Source of the DNA: an uncultured Pelagibacteraceae bacterium
GTDB taxonomy: Bacteria > Pseudomonadota > Alphaproteobacteria > Pelagibacterales > Pelagibacteraceae
Reading direction: 5' to 3'
DNA length: 64,000 nt
Assembly (NCBI GenBank): GCA_902536085.1
Contig: CACAWF010000001.1
Coordinates: 97,415 to 161,414 of the forward strand
Made by a program: the position numbers and the translations under genes. Below are positions 48,802-61,254 of the stretch, piece by piece (position 1 is the stretch's first letter; each line of letters opens with the position of its first letter). Below the pieces are notes generated by a model. The model saw only the letters and a list, made by a program, of their open reading frames with translations. It did not search any database and was not told the origin of the DNA.

Positions 48802-49731
48802 ATGTTAAAAATTTATCAACAAACTATCAAAAATAAAGTTACTTTTGAAGGTATCGGTTTACATACTGGCAAAGAAAGTAAAATTAACATTATCCCTGGG
48901 ACGGAGGATCAAGGTATTATTTTTAAAAGGATTGACCTTGAAAAAGACAATATTGTAGTTGCGAGCTATGATAATGTTTCTTCTGCAATATTATGTACAA
49001 CTTTAAAAAATAAAAAAGGTGTTAAAGTATCTACAGTTGAGCATTTATTAGCAGCATTGTATGTCGCAGAAATAGATAATGTCACTATAGAAATCAATAG
49101 TGACGAGGTTCCAATAATGGACGGTTCGGCAAAAAAATTTGTAGATGGAATTAAAAAAGCTGGATTGAAAAAACTATCAAAAAAAAGAAAATATTTAAAA
49201 ATTTTAGACAAGGTAGAGTTAATTGATGGTAAAAGAAAAATTTTTGTTGAACCAAATACAACTTCATCGTTTGAAGTGAATTTTCAATTAAACTATAAAA
49301 ATAAAATTATAGGAAATCAAAAAAATTTAGTAAATTTCCAAACAGACCAGCTGGATGACATCTGTCAATCAAGAACTTTTTGTTTATTCGAAGATATTGA
49401 GAAAATAAAAAAAAATGGATTAGCTAAAGGAGGATCTCTAGAAAATGCTGTTGTAGTGGGTAATGATAAAATTTTGAATAAAGATGGCTTAAGAAATAAA
49501 AATGAATTTGTAAACCACAAAATTTTAGATCTTGCTGGAGATTTCATGTTATCAGGATATAGAGTTTTAGGAAAAATAAGCTGTTTTCATGGCGGTCACG
49601 AATTGACAAACTCTTTTATTAAAAAGTTAATTAGTTCTGAAAAATCTTTCTTACTGACAGAATTGAAAGATATTATTATCTCAGAAAATATTGCATCCAA
49701 TCGGACTATAAGGCTTGCAGCTTCCGCATAG
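48802..49731 (+). CDS. lpxC: UDP-3-O-acyl-N-acetylglucosamine deacetylase
   Basis: Zinc amidase for the committed step of lipid A synthesis. I chose the ATG at 48802 (MLKIYQQTIKNKVTFEG), 309 residues. Zinc and catalytic segments: VSTVEHLLAALYVAEIDNV, VPIMDGSAKKFVDGI, NHKILDLAGDFML and KISCFHGGHELTN. It follows ftsA after 63 bp. In most Proteobacteria ftsZ would lie between ftsA and lpxC; here that slot is empty. Presence implies a lipopolysaccharide-type outer membrane. Confidence 0.97.
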   Translation: MLKIYQQTIKNKVTFEGIGLHTGKESKINIIPGTEDQGIIFKRIDLEKDNIVVASYDNVSSAILCTTLKNKKGVKVSTVEHLLAALYVAEIDNVTIEINSDEVPIMDGSAKKFVDGIKKAGLKKLSKKRKYLKILDKVELIDGKRKIFVEPNTTSSFEVNFQLNYKNKIIGNQKNLVNFQTDQLDDICQSRTFCLFEDIEKIKKNGLAKGGSLENAVVVGNDKILNKDGLRNKNEFVNHKILDLAGDFMLSGYRVLGKISCFHGGHELTNSFIKKLISSEKSFLLTELKDIIISENIASNRTIRLAASA

Positions 49732-49782
49732 TCTTAAATTTTTAACATATAATTTTTAATTTAATCTGTTATTAATTTGATT

Positions 49783-50616
49783 ATGTTATTAAGAATTCTT
49801 TTAATTTTAAGTATTATTTTTATGGTTTCATGTTCTAAAAATGATGAACCAATTTACCAAACTTCAAAAAAAATAAATGCATACGAACTTTACAAAGAGG
49901 GATTAGAAGCTTTTGAACAAAATGATTATTTTTTTGCTAGTAAAAAATTTTCTGAAGCAGAACTAAATTTTGAAAAAATTGAATTAGCAGCAAAATCAGC
50001 TATCATGTCTAGTTTTTCTCTATACGGAATAAATTTCTATGACGAGTCTTTAGAAAATTTGAATAGATATCTTAAAACATATCCGTCAGATAAGAATGTA
50101 ATTTATGCTCATTATCTTATTGCAATAATTTATTTTGAGCAGATTAGTGATGAAAAAAAAGATCTTGAACCTTTGTTAAAAGCAGATGAAAAAATTGATT
50201 TTTTTTTAGCAAATTATCCATCATCTGAATATGCTATTGATTTAAGATTTAAAAAGGATCTAATTCAGAATCAACTAGCTGCTAAGGAATTATTTGTATC
50301 GAAATATTATATTTCTACTCAAAAATGGGTACCAGCTATTAATAGATTAAAAATAATTATTGAAAAATATGATAAAACTATTTTTGTTGAGGAGGCTTTA
50401 CATAGGCTGGTAGAGATTCATTATCATATTGGACTTGAAGAAGAGGCAAGAAAATATGCTCAAATTTTAGGATATAATTATAATACAGGAGAATGGTTTG
50501 AACAGTCTTACAAAATTTTTAATAAGGATTATAATATTAAAAGAAACTTTGAAAAAAAAGCTAAGACAAAGAAAGAAACAAATTTATTTAAAAAAATTAT
50601 TGAGATGATTAAGTAA
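49783..50616 (+). CDS. bamD: outer membrane protein assembly factor BamD
   Basis: Lipoprotein of the BAM complex that inserts beta-barrel proteins. I chose the ATG at 49783 (277 residues). The signal peptide ends in a lipobox, FMVSCSKNDEP. TPR-like repeats follow: AYELYKEGLEAFEQNDYFFA, YDESLENLNRYLKTYPSDKN, DEKIDFFLANYPSSEYAIDL and KWVPAINRLKIIIEKYDKTI. It ends Lys-rich. Position between lpxC and ligA matches other Alphaproteobacteria (often with recN between). Confidence 0.93.
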   Translation: MLLRILLILSIIFMVSCSKNDEPIYQTSKKINAYELYKEGLEAFEQNDYFFASKKFSEAELNFEKIELAAKSAIMSSFSLYGINFYDESLENLNRYLKTYPSDKNVIYAHYLIAIIYFEQISDEKKDLEPLLKADEKIDFFLANYPSSEYAIDLRFKKDLIQNQLAAKELFVSKYYISTQKWVPAINRLKIIIEKYDKTIFVEEALHRLVEIHYHIGLEEEARKYAQILGYNYNTGEWFEQSYKIFNKDYNIKRNFEKKAKTKKETNLFKKIIEMIK

Positions 50617-50619
50617 TAA

Positions 50620-54350
<3,731 letters not shown>

Positions 54351-54363
<13 letters not shown>

Positions 54364-56396
54364 TTAAGTAATTTTTTCTTTTTAAATCTATCCCATCCCG
54401 GACTTCTATATTCATTATCAAACTCGATTGAATTATCTTGATTAAAATCAAAATCATCATTTTTAACTATATCAATTTCGTTTTTCTCAACACTTTCATC
54501 TGGTATTTCGTTAATGAACCTTGATGGTAGTGCATCCATCCAATCTCCATGAAAAGCTCGCTTCATCGCAAATGATATATAGGCCTCTTTTTTTGCTCTA
54601 GTTATTCCAACATATGCAAGTCTTCTCTCTTCTTCTAAAGCAAAATCGCCTTTCTCATCTAAAGATTTTTGATGAGGAAACAAACCTTCTTCCCATCCCG
54701 GCAGGAACACAACATCAAATTCTAAACCCTTTGCAGCATGCATTGTCATTAAATTTATTTTGGCTCCCTCCCATTCTTGGTCAATCGAAGTTGCTAATGC
54801 AACATGTTCTAAAAAACTTTGTAAACTTTCGTAATCTTGCATTGCCCTAAGCAATTCTTTTAAATTTTCTAATCTATTCTCATTTTCTAAATCTTTTTTA
54901 TTTTTAAGCATTGATGAATATCCTGACTCATCTAATACAAGTTTCAATAAATCATAATGTTTCATAATCGCTGCATCTCTCCGCCATTTTTGAATCATAT
55001 TAATTAATTGTTTTAAAGTAGTTTTTATTTTTGGTTTAAAATGACCTTTTTCTAAAATCTTCGTAATTGAGTCTTCCAAGCATAATTTATTTGCTTTTCC
55101 AAAAGTATAAATCTGATTAAGCGTAGCTTCACCAATTCCTCTTTTTGGTGAGCCTATAACTCTTTCTAAAGCAAGATCATCAAATTTTTGATTTATAATT
55201 CTCAAATAAGAGACTGCGTCTTTTATTTCAGCTCTCTCATAAAATTTAATGCCTCCTAACACACGATAACCAATACCTACTTGAAGAAATCTTTCTTCGA
55301 ACTCTCTTGTTTGATAAATTGCTCTGACGAGAATTGAAACTTCATTTAAAGAGTATTTTTTTTTAATTATTTGTTCAATTATGTCACTAATACCTTGTGC
55401 TTCCTCTTTACCAGTTTTATAACAATTTAATTTTACTAATTCTCCTTGATTAGACGATGACCAAAGTTTTTTTCCAACTCTATTTGAGTTGTTAGAGATA
55501 AGATTAGATGCAGTTTCAAGTATATTTTTTGTAGATCTATAATTCTGTTCTAATTTGAAAACTTTACAATTCTTATAAATTTTATCAAAAGTAAGAAAAT
55601 TTTTAATTTCTGCACCTCTCCAACTATAAATTGACTGATCATCGTCTCCGACACAACAAATATTTTCATTTTTATTCACTAATAAGTTTAGCCATTTATT
55701 TTGAATAAAATTTGTATCCTGAAATTCATCAACGAGAACATATTTAAAATTATTATTATATATCTCTTTGATGTCTTTATGTTCTTCAAAAAGTTTTACA
55801 CAAAATAAAATTAAATCACCAAAATCAAATGAATTCAAATCTTTGGTTTTAACTTGATAAATCTCATAAACTTTTAAAATAGATTTCATTATTAACCCTT
55901 GTTTTTTTAATTCAACATCTTTTGGCAAAAGACCTTTATTTTTCCATTGATCAATATGATACATAATTAATTGCGGTGAAAACTTCTTAGCATCCAAATC
56001 TTCAGATTTAACAATGTTTCTAATTAATTTTTTTTGATCGTCGGTATCTAAAATTGTAAAATTACTTTTGTATCCTAGAGCTTCTGCGTGTCTTCTCAGA
56101 AACCTTACACTTATTGAATGAAAAGTACCCAGCCAAGGAATTGCATTTGATGTTCCTTTAACATGCTGCATTACTCTATTTTGCATTTCTTTTGCAGCTT
56201 TATTGGTAAAGGTCACGCATAAGATTTGATTAGGAAACGCTTTTTTTTGATTAATGATATGAATTAATCTAGTTGTTAAAACTCTAGTCTTTCCTGAACC
56301 AGCGCCAGCTACAATTAAGTTTGGTCCTTCTGTGCTTAGGACCGCATCTTTTTGCTCCTTGTTAAGATTACTAATTAATTTATCAATAGTGTTCAT
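54351..56396 (-). CDS. uvrD: UvrD/PcrA-type superfamily 1 DNA helicase
   Basis: 3'-to-5' helicase for excision and mismatch repair. It has 681 residues. Helicase motifs: Walker A VAGAGSGKTRVLTTRL, Ia ILCVTFTNKAAKEMQ, II VLVDEFQDTN, III GDDDQSIYSWRGAEI, IV KLEQNYRSTKNIL, V LMTMHAAKGLEFDVVFLPG and VI LAYVGITRAKKEAYI. The C-terminus is short and Lys-rich, lacking a long RNA-polymerase-binding tail. UvrD versus Rep/PcrA naming cannot be settled by reading alone. UvrB and UvrC are also in this window. Confidence 0.92.
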
Positions 56397-56440
56397 AAGT
56401 AAAGAATTTCATTTATATACTAGATGTAAAAATAAAAAAA

Positions 56441-57844
56441 ATGATAAATAAAAATTACAAAATAATTAACAACAAATTTCATAGCATAATAAGATTTATT
56501 TTTTTTATTAGATATCTATTCTTAATTTTTTTTGTCGCAATTGTATTATTCTTTACTATTCCCCATTTTTTTGATTTCGAAAAAAAAAAAATTATAATTC
56601 ATAACTATTTATTGGATAATTATGGTTTAGAAATAGAAAGTTTTGAAAAAATTAAATATAACTCTCTTCCAATACCGCATTTACAAATAAATGATCTGTC
56701 AGCAAATTTATATTCGAATCAAATTAATTTACAGACCAAAAGACTTTTAATATATCCAAATTTTTTGAGCATTTATAATTTTAGAAATTTTCATTTAAAA
56801 AAAACTAAATTAGAAAATGGTATTCTAGATCTAAACTATTCTGATTTAAACACGCTTAGTAAGAACATTTTAAAACAAAAAAAAAAAATTCAAATCAAAA
56901 ATTTAGACTTAGAAATTAAAGATAAAAATAATCAAATAATCAATTTAAAAGGTATAAATTATTCGAATTTTGGTTATAAAAAAAATAATATTCATGGAGA
57001 AGTTTTTAAAAGAAAATTTAAAATTTTTTTTGATAAGAATCTTAAAAATATAAACTTTAAACTTTTAGATACAGGCATATCTGCAAAATTAAATATTTTA
57101 GAAAACAATACTGACTCAAAAATAAATGGAACTTTGAAAGGTAAGATTTTGCAATCAACCTTTAAAATAAATTTTTCCTATGATGAAAATGCTGTAATAA
57201 TAAAAAACTTATTTTTTAGGGATAAAAAACTTTCATTTAATAGTAATGGCTATTTAAAATTTAAACCTTTCTTTAAAACAAAATTATCAACTGAAATAAA
57301 AGATATAGACATAAATATTTTGAAAAATTTAGATATTAAAAATATTCTTAATTCTAAAGATTTAATCAAAAAAATAAATACCGAAAAAAAAATAGAATAT
57401 ACCGCTAAAAAATTCAAAAAGAGTATTATAAAAGATTTAAAAATCGAAACAAATTTAGCTTATGGGAGATTGAATATTTTTAAAGATTTCTCAACATCTG
57501 CATCAAGAACTGTATGCAAAAGTAATGTGAACTTATTTGATGAGTATCCAGTTATGTACTTTAACTGTACTTTTAATTCTTCAAATAAAAAAGAATTTTT
57601 AAAGCAATTAGATATTAAATATAAAAAGAAAAATGAATATATAAAAATAAAAATGACTGGAAATTTAAATATTCTTAATAAAAAAATAAATTTTGAAAAG
57701 CTGGAAGTTAACAATGATTATAAAGCGACCCAGGAAGACTTAAACTTTTTTAAAATTTCATTTGAAGAGATATTATTCGATGGGGGTTTTTTAAAAATTT
57801 TTGATATAACAAAAATTAAAAAATTTATTAAGGAAGTTACTTGA
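56441..57844 (+). CDS. AsmA-like membrane-anchored protein
   Basis: A 467-residue protein with one N-terminal membrane helix (IRYLFLIFFVAIVLFFTIP) and a long, beta-rich region with alternating polar and hydrophobic residues. The segment DNYGLEIESFEKIKYNSLPI followed by PHLQINDLSANLYSN recalls AsmA-family N-termini, as do later stretches such as INGTLKGKILQSTFKINFSY. AsmA-like proteins bridge the periplasm and move lipids; that role is inferred. Family assignment is moderate because such proteins diverge fast. Confidence 0.62.
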   Translation: MINKNYKIINNKFHSIIRFIFFIRYLFLIFFVAIVLFFTIPHFFDFEKKKIIIHNYLLDNYGLEIESFEKIKYNSLPIPHLQINDLSANLYSNQINLQTKRLLIYPNFLSIYNFRNFHLKKTKLENGILDLNYSDLNTLSKNILKQKKKIQIKNLDLEIKDKNNQIINLKGINYSNFGYKKNNIHGEVFKRKFKIFFDKNLKNINFKLLDTGISAKLNILENNTDSKINGTLKGKILQSTFKINFSYDENAVIIKNLFFRDKKLSFNSNGYLKFKPFFKTKLSTEIKDIDINILKNLDIKNILNSKDLIKKINTEKKIEYTAKKFKKSIIKDLKIETNLAYGRLNIFKDFSTSASRTVCKSNVNLFDEYPVMYFNCTFNSSNKKEFLKQLDIKYKKKNEYIKIKMTGNLNILNKKINFEKLEVNNDYKATQEDLNFFKISFEEILFDGGFLKIFDITKIKKFIKEVT

Positions 57845-57845
57845 T

Positions 57846-59234
57846 TTATTTTGGCTTTGTCATTTTGATAGGGTTCATTATTTTATTATATTCTCTCTCT
57901 TTTATTAAACCTGCTTTAATAACCTCATGTTTTAAAGTTGTTCCATTTTTGTGAGCCTTCTTTGCGATTTCAGCCGCTTTATCATACCCTATCTTTGGAG
58001 CTAAAGCCGTCACAAGCATTAAAGAGTTATCTAACAGAAATTTAATTCTTTTTTTGTCAGCTTTAATTCCTTTAACGCAATACAATGCAAAAGTTTTTGC
58101 CGAGTCACTCATTATTTCAATTGATTGTAATATGTTATGAATTATTAATGGTTTAAAAACATTTAATTCAAAATGACCATGTGATCCTGCCATAGTAATT
58201 CCGTTGTGATTTCCAATCACTTTAACACAAACCATTGTTACTGCCTCAGACTGAGTTGGATTAACCTTGCCTGGCATAATAGAAGATCCAGGTTCATTAG
58301 ACGGCAAAATAAGTTCTCCATAACCTGCTCTAGGTCCAGATCCTAAAAATCTAATATCATTAGCAATTTTCATTAAACATACTGCTGTAGTATTGAGGGC
58401 TCCAGAAAAATTAACGATTTCATCATGTGCCGCTAAAGATGCAAACTTATTCATCGAAGTTTTAAATGGTAATTTAGTAATTTTTTTTATCTCCTTAATA
58501 ATTTTTTTGTCAAAATTTTTTCTAGTATTTAATCCAGTCCCTACAGCAGTTCCACCTTGTGCTAAAAAATAGATTTCTTTTAAAGCAGATTCTATTCTTA
58601 CGATACATTTCTTTAATTGGTTGTGATATCCAGAAAATTCTTGTCCAAGAGTGAGAGGAGTTGCGTCCTGTAAATGTGTTCTACCCACTTTTACAATTTT
58701 TTTAAATTCCTTTGATTTTTTAGCCAATTCTTTTTCAAGAAGTTTTAAAGAGGGTATTAACTTCTCTTTTGCTTTTATAGCTATTGAAATATGCATAGCA
58801 GTTGGAAATACATCATTTGTCGATTGAGATTTGTTAACATGATCATTAGGGTGAATAGGTTTTTTTGTTCCCATTTTACCACCCATCATTTGAATAGCTC
58901 TATTTGCAATAACTTCGTTTACATTCATATTCGTTTGAGTACCTGAACCAGTTTGCCAAACTTTTAATGGAAAATGTTTATCATGTTTTCCTTTAATAAT
59001 TTCATCAGCTGCTTTGATGATAAACTTACTTAACTTAGGCTCCAAATCTTTATTTTTAGTATTAACTATTGCTGCTGCTTTTTTAATAATAGCTATTGCG
59101 TGGATAACTAAAGGCCTCACTAAAAAGTCCCCTATATTAAAATATTTATTAGATCTTTCAGTGGAGGCTCCCCAATACTTATCACCAGGTACTTTTATTT
59201 TTCCAATACTGTCAAATTCAGTTCTGTATTTCAT
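57846..59234 (-). CDS. fumC: class II fumarate hydratase
   Basis: TCA-cycle enzyme interconverting fumarate and malate; iron-independent. I chose the ATG at 59234 ([20 protein letters not shown]), 462 residues, as the upstream frame is not enzyme-like. Motifs: [57 protein letters not shown] and the family signature [13 protein letters not shown]. It diverges from the MazG-like gene across 60 bp. An iron-free fumarase suits iron-poor ocean water; that is an inference. Confidence 0.97.
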   Translation of the reverse strand: MKYRTEFDSIGKIKVPGDKYWGASTERSNKYFNIGDFLVRPLVIHAIAIIKKAAAIVNTKNKDLEPKLSKFIIKAADEIIKGKHDKHFPLKVWQTGSGTQTNMNVNEVIANRAIQMMGGKMGTKKPIHPNDHVNKSQSTNDVFPTAMHISIAIKAKEKLIPSLKLLEKELAKKSKEFKKIVKVGRTHLQDATPLTLGQEFSGYHNQLKKCIVRIESALKEIYFLAQGGTAVGTGLNTRKNFDKKIIKEIKKITKLPFKTSMNKFASLAAHDEIVNFSGALNTTAVCLMKIANDIRFLGSGPRAGYGELILPSNEPGSSIMPGKVNPTQSEAVTMVCVKVIGNHNGITMAGSHGHFELNVFKPLIIHNILQSIEIMSDSAKTFALYCVKGIKADKKRIKFLLDNSLMLVTALAPKIGYDKAAEIAKKAHKNGTTLKHEVIKAGLIKEREYNKIMNPIKMTKPK

Positions 59235-59294
59235 TAGTGATTCTTTGGTATAATACACCTTATTTAGATATTTATAAAACATAAAGGATAAGAA

Positions 59295-59666
59295 ATGAGT
59301 AATTTTGAAAGTGTTAAAAAATTTATGAAAACTTTTGGTCAAGAAGTTAAAGAAAAAGCTGAATTTCCGTCAGATAAAATCACATCCTTAAGATTTGAGT
59401 TGATAAAAGAAGAGCTTGAGGAGTTTAAGTTTGCGATAGAGAAAAAAGATATCAAAGAAGTAGCTGATGCTTTAACTGATATTTTATATGTAACTTATGG
59501 CGCGGGTCATGCCTTCGGAATAAATTTAGACGAATGTTTCAAGGAGGTGCAAAATTCAAATATGAGCAAGCTAGGTGAAGATGGTAAACCAATTTATAAT
59601 GAAAAAGGCAAGGTGATGAAAGGACCAAATTATTTTAAACCTGACTTAAAAAAATTTGTAGCATAA
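59295..59666 (+). CDS. MazG/PRA-PH-like nucleotide pyrophosphohydrolase
   Basis: A 123-residue all-alpha NTP pyrophosphohydrolase-like protein. The metal-binding pattern is visible: [18 protein letters not shown] then [17 protein letters not shown], giving ExxEE and ExxD helices. The C-terminal segment [20 protein letters not shown] is typical of phage and marine-bacterial members, as is GPNYFKPDL. It may hydrolyse non-canonical or excess nucleoside triphosphates; the substrate is unknown. Its stop TAA overlaps the ATG of a 26-codon gene. Confidence 0.87.
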   Translation: MSNFESVKKFMKTFGQEVKEKAEFPSDKITSLRFELIKEELEEFKFAIEKKDIKEVADALTDILYVTYGAGHAFGINLDECFKEVQNSNMSKLGEDGKPIYNEKGKVMKGPNYFKPDLKKFVA

Positions 59667-59746
59667 TGAAAAAAAATTATCATTGGATACTTTTAGGTAT
59701 TGCAGCTGGGATAGTCATTTATTTAATTGATAAATATATTATTTAA
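59666..59746 (+). CDS. 26-residue single-pass membrane miniprotein (candidate)
   Basis: ATG at 59666 overlaps the stop of the MazG-like gene (TAATG) and opens a 26-codon frame ending TAA at 59744-59746. The peptide is [12 protein letters not shown] followed by AAGIVIYLIDKYII: a short basic start, then one hydrophobic helix with a small-residue GIAAG patch. Tight coupling and clean membrane topology suggest a real gene, though chance is possible at this length. Unknown function; the 79-residue membrane gene follows after 13 bp. Confidence 0.5.
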   Translation: MKKNYHWILLGIAAGIVIYLIDKYII

Positions 59747-59759
59747 ATAAAATTAGTTG

Positions 59760-59999
59760 ATGAATAAACTTAAACCAAAACCATATCAATTTTGGGCATG
59801 GTGTTCCACTATCACAATTTTAGCTGGTGCTGGAACAGCAGCTTTGGGTTATTATCCTTTATACTGTTATATTTTTTTAATTGGTAATAGCGGTTTAGCT
59901 ATAATTTCTTGGCTATGGAATGAAAAATCTTTAGTAGCACTAAATATTGGACTCGCGAGCATTTATCTTGTTGGTTTGATTAATCTTTATCTTAATTGA
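59760..59999 (+). CDS. small three-helix membrane protein of unknown function
   Basis: A 79-residue protein from ATG at 59760 with three predicted membrane helices: WAWCSTITILAGAGTAALGY, YCYIFLIGNSGLAIISWLW and LVALNIGLASIYLVGLINLY. The first residues (NKLKPKPYQF) are basic. It resembles half-size polytopic transporters in helix layout, but I recognise no family. It follows the MazG-like and 26-residue genes, possibly as one transcript, and is the last gene before the ssrA insert. Confidence 0.6.
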   Translation: MNKLKPKPYQFWAWCSTITILAGAGTAALGYYPLYCYIFLIGNSGLAIISWLWNEKSLVALNIGLASIYLVGLINLYLN

Positions 60000-60038
60000 A
60001 TTTCAAATGCGATTACATATTCTTTTTTCATATTTTTT

Positions 60039-60064
60039 AGGGGCGTTCTGTTGCCAGGTGCCCC
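60039..60064. repeat. outer direct repeat, distal copy of ssrA 3' segment (att-like)
   Basis: 26 bp, AGGGGCGTTCTGTT then GCCAGGTGCCCC, identical to 60961-60986 inside ssrA. Similarity continues to about 60077 with four changes (GG for AA, TT for CC) and an intact GTAAC. No acceptor or tag sequence is nearby, so it is a fragment rather than a second tmRNA gene. Confidence 0.9.
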
Positions 60065-60130
60065 GGACCTTGTAACATTATTCCTTATTATACGCCATTT
60101 GCAATTGTTAAGAACCTAAAACTTTGAGGG

Positions 60131-60151
60131 AAATTACGAGTAGATTACGAG
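60131..60151. repeat. inner direct repeat A (tandem ATTACGA)
   Basis: AAATTACGAGTAGATTACGA, containing two ATTACGA units 11 bp apart, lies 28 bp ahead of the secreted-protein ATG. It matches 60882-60901 at 18 of 20 positions. The pattern could be integrase arm sites, a regulator site or ends of a nested unit. Confidence 0.8.
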
Positions 60152-60178
60152 CGAAATCTTATGCTAGAATCTTGGAAC

Positions 60179-60877
60179 ATGAAAAAACTTTTAGCGATCG
60201 TGGTTCTAGGTTTGTTGTGGGGTGGAAACGCTTATACAGAAAACATAGTTTTAAACTGTAAAAATTTACCTGTTTGGCAAAGTTTAAAGTTTGAAATTAA
60301 CAAAGAAAATAAGACTGTAAATATCACTGAGCAATATACTCAAAAATCTAATAAACGATCGTTTTCCAAACCTATAAGCTATTTAGATAATAAAAAAATC
60401 CATATTCAATTCCCCAACGGCAGTTTTTGGCAGTTCTTTTATGGTTCTGACCACAAACTAATATTTCCTGATGGAAAAACAAATTATCTAAAATGTAAAA
60501 ATGAATTAAATACAAAACAATTGCAAACAGCAAAACAAGATGCGATTATGTTTACAATCAAAGATAAACGTGAACAGTGTGAAGCAATTGGATTTAAACC
60601 TAAAACAGAGAAATTTGCTGATTGTGTTCTAAGGTTAGTAGAACTTGATATCAAAAAACAGCAAGATAATAAAATAGCAGCTGCTCAGAATTCAGGAAAC
60701 ATGCAAATAGCTAATCAGTTATTACAAATGCGTAACGATAATAATGCACAATACTTAATTGATTTAGGACAGCAGTTATTGACGCCTCAGTCATTTAACT
60801 CAAACATCTATTTACCTCAAACGCAAAATTGCACAATTATGGGCTTTGATAGTTTTGCAAAGATGACTTGTAATTAG
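60179..60877 (+). CDS. secreted Cys- and Gln-containing protein of unknown function
   Basis: I chose ATG 60179 (MKKLLAIVVLGLLWGGNAYT), 232 residues with a clear signal peptide; an upstream in-frame ATG at 60161 adds only MLESWN. Six cysteines remain after cleavage (27, 106, 134, 149, 218, 231). The segment REQCEAIGFKPKTEKFADCV resembles a C-x3-GF-x8-C motif seen in many small secreted or lipoprotein-like bacterial proteins. A Gln/Asn-rich stretch (160-205) follows. No enzyme motif is seen. It is the only gene of the ssrA insert and is less AT-biased toward Lys/Ile than its neighbours. Confidence 0.75.
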   Translation: MKKLLAIVVLGLLWGGNAYTENIVLNCKNLPVWQSLKFEINKENKTVNITEQYTQKSNKRSFSKPISYLDNKKIHIQFPNGSFWQFFYGSDHKLIFPDGKTNYLKCKNELNTKQLQTAKQDAIMFTIKDKREQCEAIGFKPKTEKFADCVLRLVELDIKKQQDNKIAAAQNSGNMQIANQLLQMRNDNNAQYLIDLGQQLLTPQSFNSNIYLPQTQNCTIMGFDSFAKMTCN

Positions 60878-60881
60878 AAAA

Positions 60882-60902
60882 AAATTACGAGCACATTACG
60901 AC
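60882..60902. repeat. inner direct repeat B (tandem ATTACGA)
   Basis: AAATTACGAGCACATTACGA, 18 of 20 identical to repeat A, begins 4 bp after the secreted-protein stop codon. With repeat A it brackets the gene within the outer 26-bp repeats, giving a nested structure. Confidence 0.8.
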
Positions 60903-60960
60903 CTGTCAGGTTGCATCATTCAAATTAGTATCATTAACAAAGAAAAACTATAAAGTTGTA

Positions 60961-60986
60961 AGGGGCGTTCTGTTGCCAGGTGCCCC
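60961..60986. repeat. outer direct repeat, copy within ssrA 3' segment
   Basis: Identical to 60039-60064. On the minus strand it is the stem-loop that closes the coding piece of tmRNA, GGGGC...GCCCC around ACCTGGCAACAGAAC. It would regenerate the end of ssrA after insertion. Confidence 0.9.
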
Positions 60987-61216
60987 AAACCCCGTAACTT
61001 AATTAATTAAATTAATTAAGCTGCAAGTGCAAATTTTTGATTTGCATTTATAATTTAGCCCGTTACGTCGGAGCCATCTCGAACGAAAGAACAGCCTTTG
61101 GACACCCGTCGATCCTAATTCACCCCCGTAAAATTATGGTGGAGGTGGTGGGTACTGCCCCCACGTCCGTGATGTTTATTACGAAATTCGTTTATCGTCA
61201 TAGTTGGAAAACCAAC
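60961..61216 (-). ncRNA. ssrA: two-piece, circularly permuted tmRNA (alpha type)
   Basis: Rescues stalled ribosomes. On the minus strand the acceptor piece comes first: hairpin GTTGG-TTTT-CCAAC (61216-61203), T-arm region GGACGTGGGGGCAGTACCCA, then CACCTCC-A-CCA ending at 61137. Nine bases later the coding piece starts at 61127 with GGGGGTG, which pairs with CACCTCC and leaves a G3-U70 wobble, the alanine identity mark, followed by the tmRNA-typical GGATCGACGGG. The tag frame GCA...TAA (61045-61016) encodes ANQKFALAA. The 3' end forms the GGGGC/GCCCC hairpin. The T-loop GGCAGTA is not TTCGA-like. Confidence 0.9.
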
Positions 61217-61221
61217 GACTT

Positions 61222-61250
61222 ATTATATTTTAAAATCAAATTTCTGAAAA
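61222..61250 (-). promoter_or_regulatory. predicted ssrA promoter
   Basis: On the minus strand TTTTCA (61250-61245) and a perfect TATAAT (61227-61222) with a 17-bp spacer precede the first tmRNA hairpin by 6 bp. It starts just past the end of the DUF6044-like gene. Confidence 0.65.
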
Positions 61251-61254
61251 GAAT

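Larger units (their letters stand above)
60039..60986. mobile_element. candidate minimal integrative element at the ssrA locus
   Basis: About 0.95 kb bounded by a perfect 26-bp direct repeat of the end of the tmRNA gene, the hallmark of site-specific integration into ssrA. It contains one gene, for a secreted protein, flanked by inner direct repeats. No integrase, excisionase or plasmid gene is present, so it is either a remnant or moved in trans. The four mismatches beyond the core suggest the distal copy is an older or different ssrA end. Inference from structure only. Confidence 0.6.

Noticed and set aside
60039-60077. A possible second tmRNA gene at the distal repeat
   Set aside because: Only the 3' hairpin segment is present; no acceptor stem, tag frame or T-arm is found nearby.
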